From Acidobacteriaceae bacterium (GTDB lineage: Bacteria > Acidobacteriota > Terriglobia > Terriglobales > Acidobacteriaceae): DNA of 64,000 bases. A model generated the notes under the pieces. It worked only from the letters and a program-made list of their open reading frames with translations. It searched no databases and was not told the origin of the DNA. The translations under genes were made by a program, and so were the position numbers. The DNA lies in NCBI GenBank assembly GCA_003132405.1, contig PKXQ01000066.1, positions 102,111 to 166,110 of the forward strand. Direction: 5' to 3'. Positions 33,341 through 42,103 of the stretch are shown one piece after another; the first letter of the stretch is position 1; every line of letters begins with the position of its first letter.

Positions 33341-33607
33341 GTGTTAGCCAGAGAGCAAAAGCAATCCGTCGTTGACACGTATCGCACGCACGCTACCGAT
33401 ACTGGCAGTCCCGAAGTCCAAATCGCGCTGTTAAGCGAGCGCATTGGTCAGCTGACGGAACACTTCAAGACGCACCAGAAAGACCACGGCTCGCGCCGCG
33501 GACTTCTCATGATGGTGAGCAGGCGCAGAAGTTTGCTCGACTACCTGAAGAAGTACGACTCGGAACGGTATAAAACCGTCATTTCCAAGCTCGGCATCCG
33601 CAAATAA
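33341..33607 (+). CDS. rpsO: 30S ribosomal protein S15
   Basis: 88 residues from a GTG at 33341, with AGGAG 12 bases upstream; this yields the standard length and N-terminus ([20 protein letters not shown]). S15 binds 16S rRNA early in assembly of the small-subunit platform. The family blocks [31 protein letters not shown] and [14 protein letters not shown] are intact. It precedes pnp by 190 bases, the arrangement found in most bacteria. A hairpin between them is the usual processing or attenuation site, and S15 often represses its own translation through its leader. Confidence 0.97.
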   Translation: MLAREQKQSVVDTYRTHATDTGSPEVQIALLSERIGQLTEHFKTHQKDHGSRRGLLMMVSRRRSLLDYLKKYDSERYKTVISKLGIRK

Positions 33608-33617
33608 CCGCGCGATT

Positions 33618-33635
33618 CGGCCCCGTGTGGGGCCG
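33618..33635 (+). terminator. Hairpin between rpsO and pnp
   Basis: CGGCCCC-GTGT-GGGGCCG, a perfect 7-bp stem 10 bases after the rpsO stop, without a T-run. By analogy with E. coli rpsO-pnp it may be a leaky terminator or a ribonuclease entry site. Beyond it, the direct repeats CCAGACCTGG, CCAGACTTGG and CCAGGTCACG fill the gap. Confidence 0.55.
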
Positions 33636-33797
33636 GTTCCAGACCTGGTTTTCCAGACTTGGTTTTTCAGGCCAAGGGTTTCCAGGTCACGTGAGCCTTA
33701 GCAAAGTGCGTTCCCAACCGCGGCCTTGGCATGCGCCTGTCCACGCGAACTCCGTTAATCGCGCGCTTGCCCCTTCTGCCCAATATAAGGATGATCT

Positions 33798-36254
33798 ATG
33801 AAGCCTGAATCTACAAAAGTTTCCGTCGATCTTACCGGCGGGAAACAAATGTCTTTTGAAACTGGAAAACTTGCCAAGCAGGCCGGCGGCTCGGCCGTGG
33901 TCCGCTTCGGCGAAAATGTTGTCCTCGCCGCTGCCACGGCCAATCCCGAGCCGCGCGAAGGCATCGATTTTTTCCCGCTCACTGTTGACTATCGCGAATA
34001 CACCTACGCTGGCGGACGCATCCCCGGCGGCTTTATCAAGCGCGAAGGCCGCATGAGCGAGCGTGAAGTGCTCACGAGCCGCCAGATCGACCGCCCCGTG
34101 CGCCCGATGTTCGCCGAGGGTTTTCGCAACGAAACCCAGGTTATCGCCTTCGTTCTCTCCGCCGATACCGAAAACGATCCCGACGTCTGCGGCATCAACG
34201 CTGCTTCCGCCGCCCTCACCGTGTCCGATATTCCGTTTCTCGGTCCGATTGGCGCCGTGCGCGTTGGCCTCGTGGATGGCCGCTTCATTGCCAACCCCAC
34301 CTACGCTGAAATGCGGGATGGCCTCCTCAACATCATGGTCGTCGGCACCGTCGATGCGATCGTGATGATCGAGTCGGGCGCAAAAGAAGTGAAGGAAGAA
34401 ACGGTAGTGGACGCGATCGAATTCGCCCATACCGAAATCAAGAAGATCTGCGCTGCGATCAGCCAACTACGCGAAAAAGTGGGGAAGCCAAAGCGCCAGG
34501 TAACTCCGCCCGAATTCGATGAGTCTTATTTTAAGAGCCTGGAATCGAAGATCGGCGCTCGGCTGAGCGACGCTCTCGATACCGCGAAACATCCCAAGTC
34601 GGAGAGCTACGAGCTGGTTCGCGTCATCGAAAAGGAACTGCTCGCCGCGGTCCCCGAAGGCGACAGCGCCGACAAGGAAAAGGCGAAAATCAAGAAGTAT
34701 TACGAGATTCTTCGCGAACGCATTTTCCGCAACCAGGTCATCGATCACAAGCGCCGTCCCGATGGCCGCGCCTTCGACCAGATTCGCGAGATCTGGATTG
34801 AAGCCGGAGTCCTGCCCCGCGCTCACGGCAGCGCCGTTTTCACCCGCGGCGAAACTCAGGCCCTGGTCACGACGACGCTCGGTACGAGCGATGACATGCA
34901 GCGTCTCGAAGGCTTCGAAGGCGAAGCCAAAAAGCGCTTCATGCTGCACTATAATTTCCCACCCTTCTCCGTCGGAGAAGTTGGTTTCATGCGTGGCGCG
35001 GGTCGCCGCGAGATCGGCCACGGCGCATTAGCCGAACGCGCCGTTTCAGCTGTCCTTCCCACCGAAGACAATTGGCCCTACGCGATGCGCGTCGTCTCCG
35101 ACATTCTGGAGTCGAACGGCTCATCCTCAATGGCCACCATCTGTGGCGCCTCACTTTCGCTGATGGACGCGGGCGTTCCCCTAAAGGCTCCCGTAGCCGG
35201 AGTTGCGATGGGATTGGTGAAAGAAGGCGAGCACTACGCCATCCTGACCGATATCGCGGGCGCCGAAGATCACTACGGCGACATGGATTTCAAAGTTGCC
35301 GGAACCAAAGATGGCATCACCGCGCTGCAGATGGATATCAAAGTTGCCGGCATCACTTCGCAGATCATGCGCGAGGCGCTGGCGCAGGCCCAGCGTGGAC
35401 GGTTGTTCATTCTCGGAAAAATGGACGAGGTGATCACCGAAGCGCGGGTGAAAGTTTCGAGTTATGCGCCGCGTATCTACACCCTGCAGATTCCAGTCGA
35501 CAAAATTCGCGACGTGATTGGGCCCGGTGGCAAGATGATTCGCAGCATCATCGAGCAGACCGGCGTGAAGATCGACGTCGAAGATTCCGGCAAGGTCAAT
35601 GTCGCATCAAACGATGAAGTTTCCGCGAACAAGGCGTTGCAGATCATCAGAGACCTTACCGCTTCGGCCGAAGTAGGGAAGACTTATCTCGGCAAAGTCA
35701 GCCGTTTGGCGGATTTCGGCGCCTTCGTCGAAATTCTGCCCGGCCTCGACGGCCTGCTCCACATCAGCGAAGTCGCCGAACACAGAATCAAAGACGTTCG
35801 CGACGAACTCAAAGAAGGCGACCAGGTGCTGGTGAAAGTTCTGGCCGTCGAAGGCAATCGAATCAAGCTGTCTCGGAAGGCAATTCTAAAAGAGCAGCGC
35901 GCAAAAATGGGCGGCGGCGCTCCCCCTCCTCCCGACATGGACGAATCCTCGGGGCCCGCTCCATCTGCTCCATCCGCGCCAGTTTCACACGGCGCGCCCA
36001 CCGCGGTGATCGAAGGCGGCGCCGATTTCGACGCCGATGATGAACCGAACTTCAATCGTGTCGACGGAGTCGTTGCCTCGGTTGAAGCCGGAGTCGGCCG
36101 GCCGGAAGGCTCGCGCGAAGCACGTCCCAGCGGCGGAGGCGATCGTGATCGCAATCGTCGTCGTCGCGGCCGTGGAGGGCGTCCCGGCGGCGGCCAGGGA
36201 GGCCACGGTGGTGGCCACTCAGGCGGCGGTGGTGGTGGCCGCGGCAGACGTTAA
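33798..36254 (+). CDS. pnp: Polyribonucleotide nucleotidyltransferase
   Basis: 818 residues. Phosphorolytic 3'-5' exoribonuclease of the RNA degradosome, also able to add tails. It contains two RNase PH domains (VRFGENVVLAAATANPEPRE; LVTTTLGTSDDMQRLEG and later AGAEDHYGDMDFKVAGTKDG) separated by the alpha-helical domain. The KH domain (VIGPGGKMIRSIIEQTG, about 572) and S1 domain (LGKVSRLADFGAFVEILPG, about 633) follow. The tail beyond about 700 is long and unusual: acidic and proline-rich, ending in an Arg/Gly region (RRRGRGGRPGGGQGG) like RGG RNA-binding boxes. It is the second gene of the rpsO-pnp unit and is closed by a strong terminator. Confidence 0.98.
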   Translation: MKPESTKVSVDLTGGKQMSFETGKLAKQAGGSAVVRFGENVVLAAATANPEPREGIDFFPLTVDYREYTYAGGRIPGGFIKREGRMSEREVLTSRQIDRPVRPMFAEGFRNETQVIAFVLSADTENDPDVCGINAASAALTVSDIPFLGPIGAVRVGLVDGRFIANPTYAEMRDGLLNIMVVGTVDAIVMIESGAKEVKEETVVDAIEFAHTEIKKICAAISQLREKVGKPKRQVTPPEFDESYFKSLESKIGARLSDALDTAKHPKSESYELVRVIEKELLAAVPEGDSADKEKAKIKKYYEILRERIFRNQVIDHKRRPDGRAFDQIREIWIEAGVLPRAHGSAVFTRGETQALVTTTLGTSDDMQRLEGFEGEAKKRFMLHYNFPPFSVGEVGFMRGAGRREIGHGALAERAVSAVLPTEDNWPYAMRVVSDILESNGSSSMATICGASLSLMDAGVPLKAPVAGVAMGLVKEGEHYAILTDIAGAEDHYGDMDFKVAGTKDGITALQMDIKVAGITSQIMREALAQAQRGRLFILGKMDEVITEARVKVSSYAPRIYTLQIPVDKIRDVIGPGGKMIRSIIEQTGVKIDVEDSGKVNVASNDEVSANKALQIIRDLTASAEVGKTYLGKVSRLADFGAFVEILPGLDGLLHISEVAEHRIKDVRDELKEGDQVLVKVLAVEGNRIKLSRKAILKEQRAKMGGGAPPPPDMDESSGPAPSAPSAPVSHGAPTAVIEGGADFDADDEPNFNRVDGVVASVEAGVGRPEGSREARPSGGGDRDRNRRRRGRGGRPGGGQGGHGGGHSGGGGGGRGRR

Positions 36255-36278
36255 ATTATTTATATTCTTAGTGACGCG

Positions 36279-36304
36279 AAGGGCCGCAGCCATGCGGCCC
36301 TTTA
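36279..36304 (+). terminator. Intrinsic terminator after pnp
   Basis: GGGCCGCA-GCCA-TGCGGCCC, an 8-bp perfect stem followed by TTT, 26 bases after the stop codon. It also faces the convergent DprE2-like gene. Confidence 0.8.
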
Positions 36305-36341
36305 CTATTAGCAAATCATCAGGCGGATCGTCAGGCGAATT

Positions 36342-37082
36342 TCAAAAAGATAAGCGCTTGAAGATTGTCTCCGGAATCTGCCGCACGCCGCTCATGATGT
36401 AGCGCCAGATTCTCGGCGTATATAGAACGTCCGGCGATCGGCGTTCAAGGGCGCGGACTATATCGCGAGCAACCTGCTCGGGATCAGCAAAGCGCGCTGA
36501 GTTAGGCATGGGATCGGTCATCGAAGTCTGCACTGGCCCCGGCTTAATGGTAATGACGCGAACACCCGCAGGATGCAAGCGGCTGCGTAGTCCCTGAAGA
36601 AATAAAGAAAGTGCGCCTTTGGCGGATCCGTAAATGTAGTTAGATCGGCGTCCACGATCACCGGCGACGGAAGTGATGGCGGCTATACAACCAGTGCGAC
36701 GCTGTTCTAAGTCGGCGGCGACCAAAGTTAGAATCGCGGTAGCACTTACAAAGTTAACCTGTAACTCATCGAGCAGCACATCGACAGAGGTTTCAGACTC
36801 TTTCTGATCGCGCATCGAGCCATAGGCCAAAAGCACCGTGTCGTAGCCGGGCAGTATGCGCCGCACAAAGTCAAACACGACAGCGTGCTGTTGAATAGAA
36901 GCTAAGTCGGCGGCATAAGTGGCGACACTCTTGGCCCCTCGAATGAGTAAGTCGGCCTGGAGTTCTGCGAGTCGCTGCACTGAGCGGCCTACGAGCAGTA
37001 ACTCATTACCCTGACGAGCCAATACACGCTCGACTTCGACGGCGATGCCTGAGGTGGCGCCAAGAATGACTATTTTCTTCAT
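36342..37082 (-). CDS. SDR oxidoreductase, DprE2-like (polyprenylphospho-2-ketoribose reductase)
   Basis: 246 residues. Short-chain dehydrogenase with the nucleotide-binding motif ILGATSGIAVEVERVL and the catalytic Tyr/Lys in SNYIYGSAKGALSLFL, preceded by the serine in ITSVAGDRG. The closest known role is DprE2, which with DprE1 converts polyprenylphospho-ribose to polyprenylphospho-arabinose by oxidation and reduction at C2. The assignment depends mainly on context: its ATG overlaps the stop of the DprE1-like oxidase by one base, and a HAD-UbiA phosphoribosyltransferase-like gene lies just upstream. It would act at the cytoplasmic or periplasmic face of the inner membrane. Confidence 0.8.
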   Translation of the reverse strand: MKKIVILGATSGIAVEVERVLARQGNELLLVGRSVQRLAELQADLLIRGAKSVATYAADLASIQQHAVVFDFVRRILPGYDTVLLAYGSMRDQKESETSVDVLLDELQVNFVSATAILTLVAADLEQRRTGCIAAITSVAGDRGRRSNYIYGSAKGALSLFLQGLRSRLHPAGVRVITIKPGPVQTSMTDPMPNSARFADPEQVARDIVRALERRSPDVLYTPRIWRYIMSGVRQIPETIFKRLSF

Positions 37083-38443
37083 CAGTGTGCCCCCGTTACC
37101 CGTCGCCAGAAAGAAGACGACATCTTTGGGTCGATATAAGGAACAAAGCTGCGCCAGCGCGGAAACGACGCCTCAAACAGCGCTGGACTCATGCGTGCGT
37201 CTTTAGCGGGGTAGAGCGCTCCGCCGCTTTGTTTGACGATTTCATCCAGCGACTGCATCAGTTGCAGTGTACGCTCGCCGCGCATCGCAAAGTCGAGTGC
37301 GATCGTGAGACCTGGTCGCGGGAAGGAAAGCATTCCGGCCGACGGCGCGGAGCCGAATTGCTTCAGCACCCCCAGGAAAGATCCCATGCCCGAGCGCGCG
37401 ATGCGATCCAATAACTCCACGACGGCTGCAAGATTGGTCTCCGGAATAACACACTGGTATTGCAGAAACCCTCGTTTGCCATAAAGCAAGTTCCACTGGC
37501 GGATGGAATCGAGCGGGTAGAAGAAAGAGTCATAGGGCAGAACTGTTGCGCCTGTCTTCCGCGCGTGCAGTCTGTAGTAAGTGTTATTAAACGCCTTTAC
37601 CGAGTAACGGTTGAGCATCCACGCAGGCAGCGCAAACGGCATTTTCGGCCCGCGCTTGGAATGGAATTCTTTACCGGAATTAGCGGCATGGTTTCCCCGA
37701 AAGAAAATGCCCCGCAGATTCTTGCCGGAAAAACAGTCAAGCCATGCCACCGTATATTCAAAGCGCCCATCGCTCTCGCGACTGAGATCAAGAAACGAGC
37801 TCAGCGATTGGAACGGAACCAAATCAGCGTCGATCCAAGGGCCAGCCACACGTTTTAGCTGAATGTCCGCCCATGCGATTACGCCCGTCAATCCGAGGCC
37901 GCCAATCGTGGCGCGCAACATGTCAGCGTTCTCGTTAGAACTGCAAGCGACCAACCCATCGCTCGAGCGATGCAGCGCAATTTGGCGTACGTGACTGCCA
38001 AAGGTTCCGGCACAATGATGGTTCTTGCCGTGCACATCATTGGCGATTGCTCCGCCGACCGTCACGAAGCGAGTGCCGGGAGTAACTGGAAGAAACCATC
38101 CTTTCGGAAGAAATACATCGATAATGTCGGAAAGGCTGACTCCGCCTTCGCATCGAAGCATGCCGCTCAACTCGTCGAAACCGAGAATTCGATTGAGGCG
38201 CTTGCAGTCGATAAGTTCTCGGCCAGCATTCAGGCAAGAATCGCCATAGCTGCGGCCGAGGCCATAGGGAAGCAGAGAATCCGGCGCGGCAGTTTGGAGA
38301 ATCTCGGGCACCTGATCATTCCACGCTGGCCTGTGAACTTTGGCGTGCGCAGTTTTAGGATAACGTCCCCACGAAAGAATTTGCGTAGTTGGTGGTAACG
38401 CTGCCGTTTGCTTTCGTAAAGCCGTCGCTGATTGTCCAGGCAT
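37082..38443 (-). CDS. FAD-linked oxidase, DprE1-like
   Basis: 453 residues. FAD-binding type 4 (VAO/PCMH) fold: the adenine/pyrophosphate-binding segment LLPYGLGRSYGDSCLNAG, then TPGTRFVTVGGAIANDVHGK with the FAD-contacting His/Gly stretch, and a C-terminal ALO-like substrate domain. The match in length and blocks to DprE1, the decaprenylphosphoryl-ribose 2-oxidase, is good. Paired with the DprE2-like gene by a one-base overlap, it should oxidise C2 of a polyprenyl-phospho-pentose. Other sugar-alcohol oxidases share the fold, so substrate identity is inferred from the operon. The start at 38443 gives a normal N-terminus. Confidence 0.85.
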   Translation of the reverse strand: MPGQSATALRKQTAALPPTTQILSWGRYPKTAHAKVHRPAWNDQVPEILQTAAPDSLLPYGLGRSYGDSCLNAGRELIDCKRLNRILGFDELSGMLRCEGGVSLSDIIDVFLPKGWFLPVTPGTRFVTVGGAIANDVHGKNHHCAGTFGSHVRQIALHRSSDGLVACSSNENADMLRATIGGLGLTGVIAWADIQLKRVAGPWIDADLVPFQSLSSFLDLSRESDGRFEYTVAWLDCFSGKNLRGIFFRGNHAANSGKEFHSKRGPKMPFALPAWMLNRYSVKAFNNTYYRLHARKTGATVLPYDSFFYPLDSIRQWNLLYGKRGFLQYQCVIPETNLAAVVELLDRIARSGMGSFLGVLKQFGSAPSAGMLSFPRPGLTIALDFAMRGERTLQLMQSLDEIVKQSGGALYPAKDARMSPALFEASFPRWRSFVPYIDPKMSSSFWRRVTGAH

Positions 38444-38503
38444 GGTAAATAAACCCTTATGTCACATTCCTAACTGGTACAGCGATCGCTTTTTGAGCGC
38501 ACA

Positions 38504-39964
38504 CTACCAGTTCACATGCATGATGCTCGCGGCGATTACCGCCGCCGAGGCCAGGGCGACGCCGTAACTTACCGGATCTCGGATAGCCAGAGTGACCGGA
38601 TCCTCGTTAAGTTCGCCGCGATGTGCCAACAGCCACGTTCGACTCAGCCAATAAAGGATGATTGGACAAAGAAAAAACAAAACTTCCGGCGACGAGTAAA
38701 GAACGCGAACATCCTGGCTATGAACGTAAAGGCTGAAGATCACGACCGCGGAAAAACTACTGCCCACTCCGAGCGAAAGCAACACTTCGCGATCTCCCGT
38801 GTGATAGCCACGCCCGGAGTTACCAGCTTTCACTAAGTCACTGGCGTAGAATAACTCCGAATAGCGTTTCGCCATGGCGAGACTGAGGAAGAAAAATAAA
38901 GAAAACGCCAGAAACCATTGCGAAAGTGGCGTTTCAGAAACGATTGCGCCGGCGAGAATACGAAAGCTGTAGAAACTCGAGAGAACAAAAACGTCTAACA
39001 ACGCGATCTTCTTGAGATAAAGCGAATACAACATGGTGAGCGCGGCGTATCCGGAGAGCGCGAGCCCAAATTGCGGATCGAGACAAAAGCCGACACCAAG
39101 TGCCGCTGAAAGACAGATAGAGGAAGCGACCAACCCCTCCGGGATCGAAATGTCGCCAGCTGCAAACGGCCGATCTTTTTTCCAGGGATGTTGGCGATCA
39201 GAATGTAGATCGAGAAGATCGTTAAGAATATACAATCCGGACGCGCAAAAGCCATAGAGAGCGAAGCCGGCAATCGTGCGGAGAATGGGCTCAAACGCTA
39301 GGTTGTGCGACAAGGCGAGCGGTAAGAACAGCAAAAGATTTTTTGCCCAATGGTGGCCACGCAGAGCATTAACCCAGGTGCGGAAACTTGCTCGCGGTTC
39401 GACAATCGCGAGCTCGAGCGTCGTAACAGCGCCGGCCTGCCGGGCGCGAGCATCGCTCCCAACCACATAGGCCGCGCTGGCCCTGCGCCAAACCTCCACA
39501 TCGGCGACTGAATCGCCGACATAATCGAAGCCCGCCTCGGCGTACCGCTCCGCCAAGAACGCCGCCTTGTTCGTCCCCTTGAGATTCACTTGACCGTCGG
39601 TGGCGTGAACCTCGTCGAACAAGCCCAGATGGTTGGCGATCGCTTCGGCGAGTTCGCGATCGGTTGCAGTTGTAAGAGCGATCCGGCGGCCATTGGCTTT
39701 TTCTCGCCGCAGAAGTTCAAGAACGGGCTGTCGATAAGTAAGGCAAGCGGGGTTGAGGTGCACCCTCGCCGCCACATTGCGCTTGAGAGAGGTTCGCCCC
39801 GCGAGCAACCAGAAAGGGATCAAAAACAAAGCCATCGGGTTTGTCTTGAGGAGCACGACAAGACACTCCCAAAGCACATTGCCCCGGATCAAAGTGCCAT
39901 CCAGATCGACACACAAAACCGGCGACAGCGTTTTCGCGGGTTTGGCTCCGGTGCCCGACACCAT
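38504..39964 (-). CDS. HAD hydrolase fused to UbiA-type prenyl-phosphate phosphoribosyltransferase
   Basis: 486 residues. Residues about 15-190 are a HAD phosphatase (nucleophile in LCVDLDGTLIRGN, TTATDRELAEAIA, YVGDSVADVEVW). Residues about 195-486 are a UbiA membrane domain with eight to nine spans. They carry the Mg-diphosphate motif NDLLDLHSDRQHPWKKDRP, which resembles the DPPR synthase subgroup more than quinone prenyltransferases. The fusion could transfer phosphoribose from PRPP to polyprenyl phosphate and remove the 5-phosphate, the two steps before DprE1/DprE2. It is the first gene of the three-gene minus-strand operon; a 60-base gap precedes the DprE1-like gene. The 140-base gap at 39965-40104 must hold divergent promoters. 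Confidence 0.87.
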   Translation of the reverse strand: MVSGTGAKPAKTLSPVLCVDLDGTLIRGNVLWECLVVLLKTNPMALFLIPFWLLAGRTSLKRNVAARVHLNPACLTYRQPVLELLRREKANGRRIALTTATDRELAEAIANHLGLFDEVHATDGQVNLKGTNKAAFLAERYAEAGFDYVGDSVADVEVWRRASAAYVVGSDARARQAGAVTTLELAIVEPRASFRTWVNALRGHHWAKNLLLFLPLALSHNLAFEPILRTIAGFALYGFCASGLYILNDLLDLHSDRQHPWKKDRPFAAGDISIPEGLVASSICLSAALGVGFCLDPQFGLALSGYAALTMLYSLYLKKIALLDVFVLSSFYSFRILAGAIVSETPLSQWFLAFSLFFFLSLAMAKRYSELFYASDLVKAGNSGRGYHTGDREVLLSLGVGSSFSAVVIFSLYVHSQDVRVLYSSPEVLFFLCPIILYWLSRTWLLAHRGELNEDPVTLAIRDPVSYGVALASAAVIAASIMHVNW

Positions 39965-40104
39965 AGATTGATCGTCGCACAGGCAGGCCTGTGAAATGCC
40001 CGACTAACTGGCACACCTAGGTAACCTGAGTAACATGCGTCTACAGGCACGGAAGGATAAGATGAGCTGGTCTTAGGCGACAACTGACCTTACTTCAAAT
40101 CGTC

Positions 40105-42075
40105 ATGATCGAAAGCCACGAAAATGTGGGACCCGGTGCGATAGAACTACTGGCGAAGTATCTTCGTCAGCCCAAAATTCTGCTGCCACTATTAGGGTTA
40201 GTTACTTTCGTGCTTTACAGCGGTTCGCTCTCTTTCGAATTTGTATGGGATGACTGGCCGCAGATCGTTAACAACCCGATCCTACGATCGTGGAACAGCC
40301 TGCCGCGCGCTTTCACCAGTGACCTTTGGTATCACGTGGCCCGGCACCAAGTGTATTACCGTCCCCTCTTTGTGGCGTGGTCGATGCTGAACTACACGCT
40401 ATTTGGATTACGACCCTGGGGATGGCATCTGGGAGCGATTGTCCTTCACGTGGCAACCGTCCTATCGGTGTTCTGGTTGGTCCGCAAATTGGTATTGGAA
40501 TACTGGACAGCGGCGCTGTCCGCACTGATTTTCGCGTTTCATCCGATTCACATTGAACCGGTGACATGGGTCTCCGCCGCCTCGGACACAATGGTTACGA
40601 TGTTTGCTGCGCTCGCCTTTGTAGCCTTTATTAACGGACGCGACTCCGAAACAAAAAACGGAACAGCATGGTGGTTTGCATCGCTAGCGCTACTTTTCTG
40701 CGCATTATTAACGAAAGAAATGGCTGTAATAGTTTCCGCGCTGGTGGCAATCTATGCATGGTTGCATCCTGAACCAGCGAGATTGTCATCCCGATCGCAA
40801 AAAACCATTGGGGTAGTAATAGAAGCAGCTCCTTATGCGATTGTTACCTTTACTTATATCTTGCTGCGGAAGCACGCGCTGTCACATTCAACGGGCCAAT
40901 TCGATCCTGTTCACGGAATGTCAGACGTGTTGCGCACCCTACCGCTGGTATTGTCGACATATCTGCGGCAGTTAATACTTCCCATTGGTATCACTGGGCT
41001 TTACTACACGCCTTATGTTACCAACGCAATGTTCAGTCACATCGTAGTGCCTGTGTTAGTGCTCGGCGCGGCAGTTGTCGGGTTATGGTATTGGAATCGC
41101 CGGGAAAATAATTCGACTGTAGCGTTTGCGGGATGGTGGTTATTGGTCGGCCTCGCGCCCGCGCTCTACCTGCGAAACTTTGGCAATGGCGATTTTGTCC
41201 GCGATCGTTACATGTATTTGCCATCAATCGGCTTTGCAATCCTCGCCGCTCTGGGGCTGCGGCGACTGCCCTCCTTCAAAGAATGGAATGCACAGGCAGT
41301 GCAGTTGTGCGCAGCACTAATCTTGTGTAGCGCTTATGCCTGCGCATCCCTTGCTCAGCAGGTCTATTGGGGAAGCGATCTGCTCGTGCTGATGCGGGGT
41401 CAAGCGCTGTATCCGGGGAATCCATATGCTCTGGCGGGCTTGGCCAAAGAATACGGCCAGCGCGGCGCTCACGATCGTGCGATCGCGCTGGCGCAATTAG
41501 TGGTGCGAGAACATCCCGAGTATGGCTATGGGCCCCTCGCTTTGGCGGAAGCATACATTCACGCCGGTCGATTTGAAGAAGGTCGCGTCTGGCTGGATCG
41601 AGTGAGTCCAGATTATGCCAAGTCGGAAATGGGCATGGCTGGACTAGCTGGTCTGTACGGAGAGATGGGTGACTATCAGCAGGCTCTTGCGCTTTGCTCG
41701 GAGATTCTGGATAAAGAGCCCAATCTTTATTCAGCGCTCTATAACTGCGGCAACGTTCACTTACTTGATAACCAGTATCGTGACGCTGAGGAGTTATTGA
41801 CGCGCGCCGTGCTGTTAGTTCCAGAACAAGCAGCGCCAAAACATTTTCTCGGTCGTGCGCTTCTGCAAGATGGCCGTAATGCGGAAGCACAGCCTTACCT
41901 GCAACAAGCGACCACCATGGATCCGAAGGTGTGGGATTACCACTATTGGCTGGCAAAGTCATTCGAACAAAGCGGAAACATACCCGCCGCGCGGATGGAG
42001 TATCAGCAGGCGTTGCAGTTGAATCAGGATAGCAAAGAAGCCAAAATACGGCTCACGGCTTTAGAAGCAAAGTGA
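40105..42075 (+). CDS. Membrane glycosyltransferase-like protein with C-terminal TPR repeats
   Basis: 656 residues. About ten hydrophobic spans occupy residues 25-440 (first LLPLLGLVTFVLYSGSLSF). A GT-C-like early loop contains FVWDDWPQIVNNP, whose Asp pair is typical of the first periplasmic loop of polyprenyl-phosphate-dependent transferases. Tetratricopeptide repeats follow from about 450 (ALAGLAKEYGQRGAHDRAI, LALAEAYIHAGRFEEG, NLYSALYNCGNVHLLDNQYR). The overall plan resembles TMTC/PMT-like O-glycosyltransferases. If so, it would use a lipid-linked sugar, perhaps the product of the divergent DprE-type operon. Acceptor and sugar are unknown. The next gene starts 28 bases later. Confidence 0.8.
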   Translation: MIESHENVGPGAIELLAKYLRQPKILLPLLGLVTFVLYSGSLSFEFVWDDWPQIVNNPILRSWNSLPRAFTSDLWYHVARHQVYYRPLFVAWSMLNYTLFGLRPWGWHLGAIVLHVATVLSVFWLVRKLVLEYWTAALSALIFAFHPIHIEPVTWVSAASDTMVTMFAALAFVAFINGRDSETKNGTAWWFASLALLFCALLTKEMAVIVSALVAIYAWLHPEPARLSSRSQKTIGVVIEAAPYAIVTFTYILLRKHALSHSTGQFDPVHGMSDVLRTLPLVLSTYLRQLILPIGITGLYYTPYVTNAMFSHIVVPVLVLGAAVVGLWYWNRRENNSTVAFAGWWLLVGLAPALYLRNFGNGDFVRDRYMYLPSIGFAILAALGLRRLPSFKEWNAQAVQLCAALILCSAYACASLAQQVYWGSDLLVLMRGQALYPGNPYALAGLAKEYGQRGAHDRAIALAQLVVREHPEYGYGPLALAEAYIHAGRFEEGRVWLDRVSPDYAKSEMGMAGLAGLYGEMGDYQQALALCSEILDKEPNLYSALYNCGNVHLLDNQYRDAEELLTRAVLLVPEQAAPKHFLGRALLQDGRNAEAQPYLQQATTMDPKVWDYHYWLAKSFEQSGNIPAARMEYQQALQLNQDSKEAKIRLTALEAK

Positions 42076-42103
42076 TCAGCCAAGAAAGAATGCGAAGCAG
42101 GAA

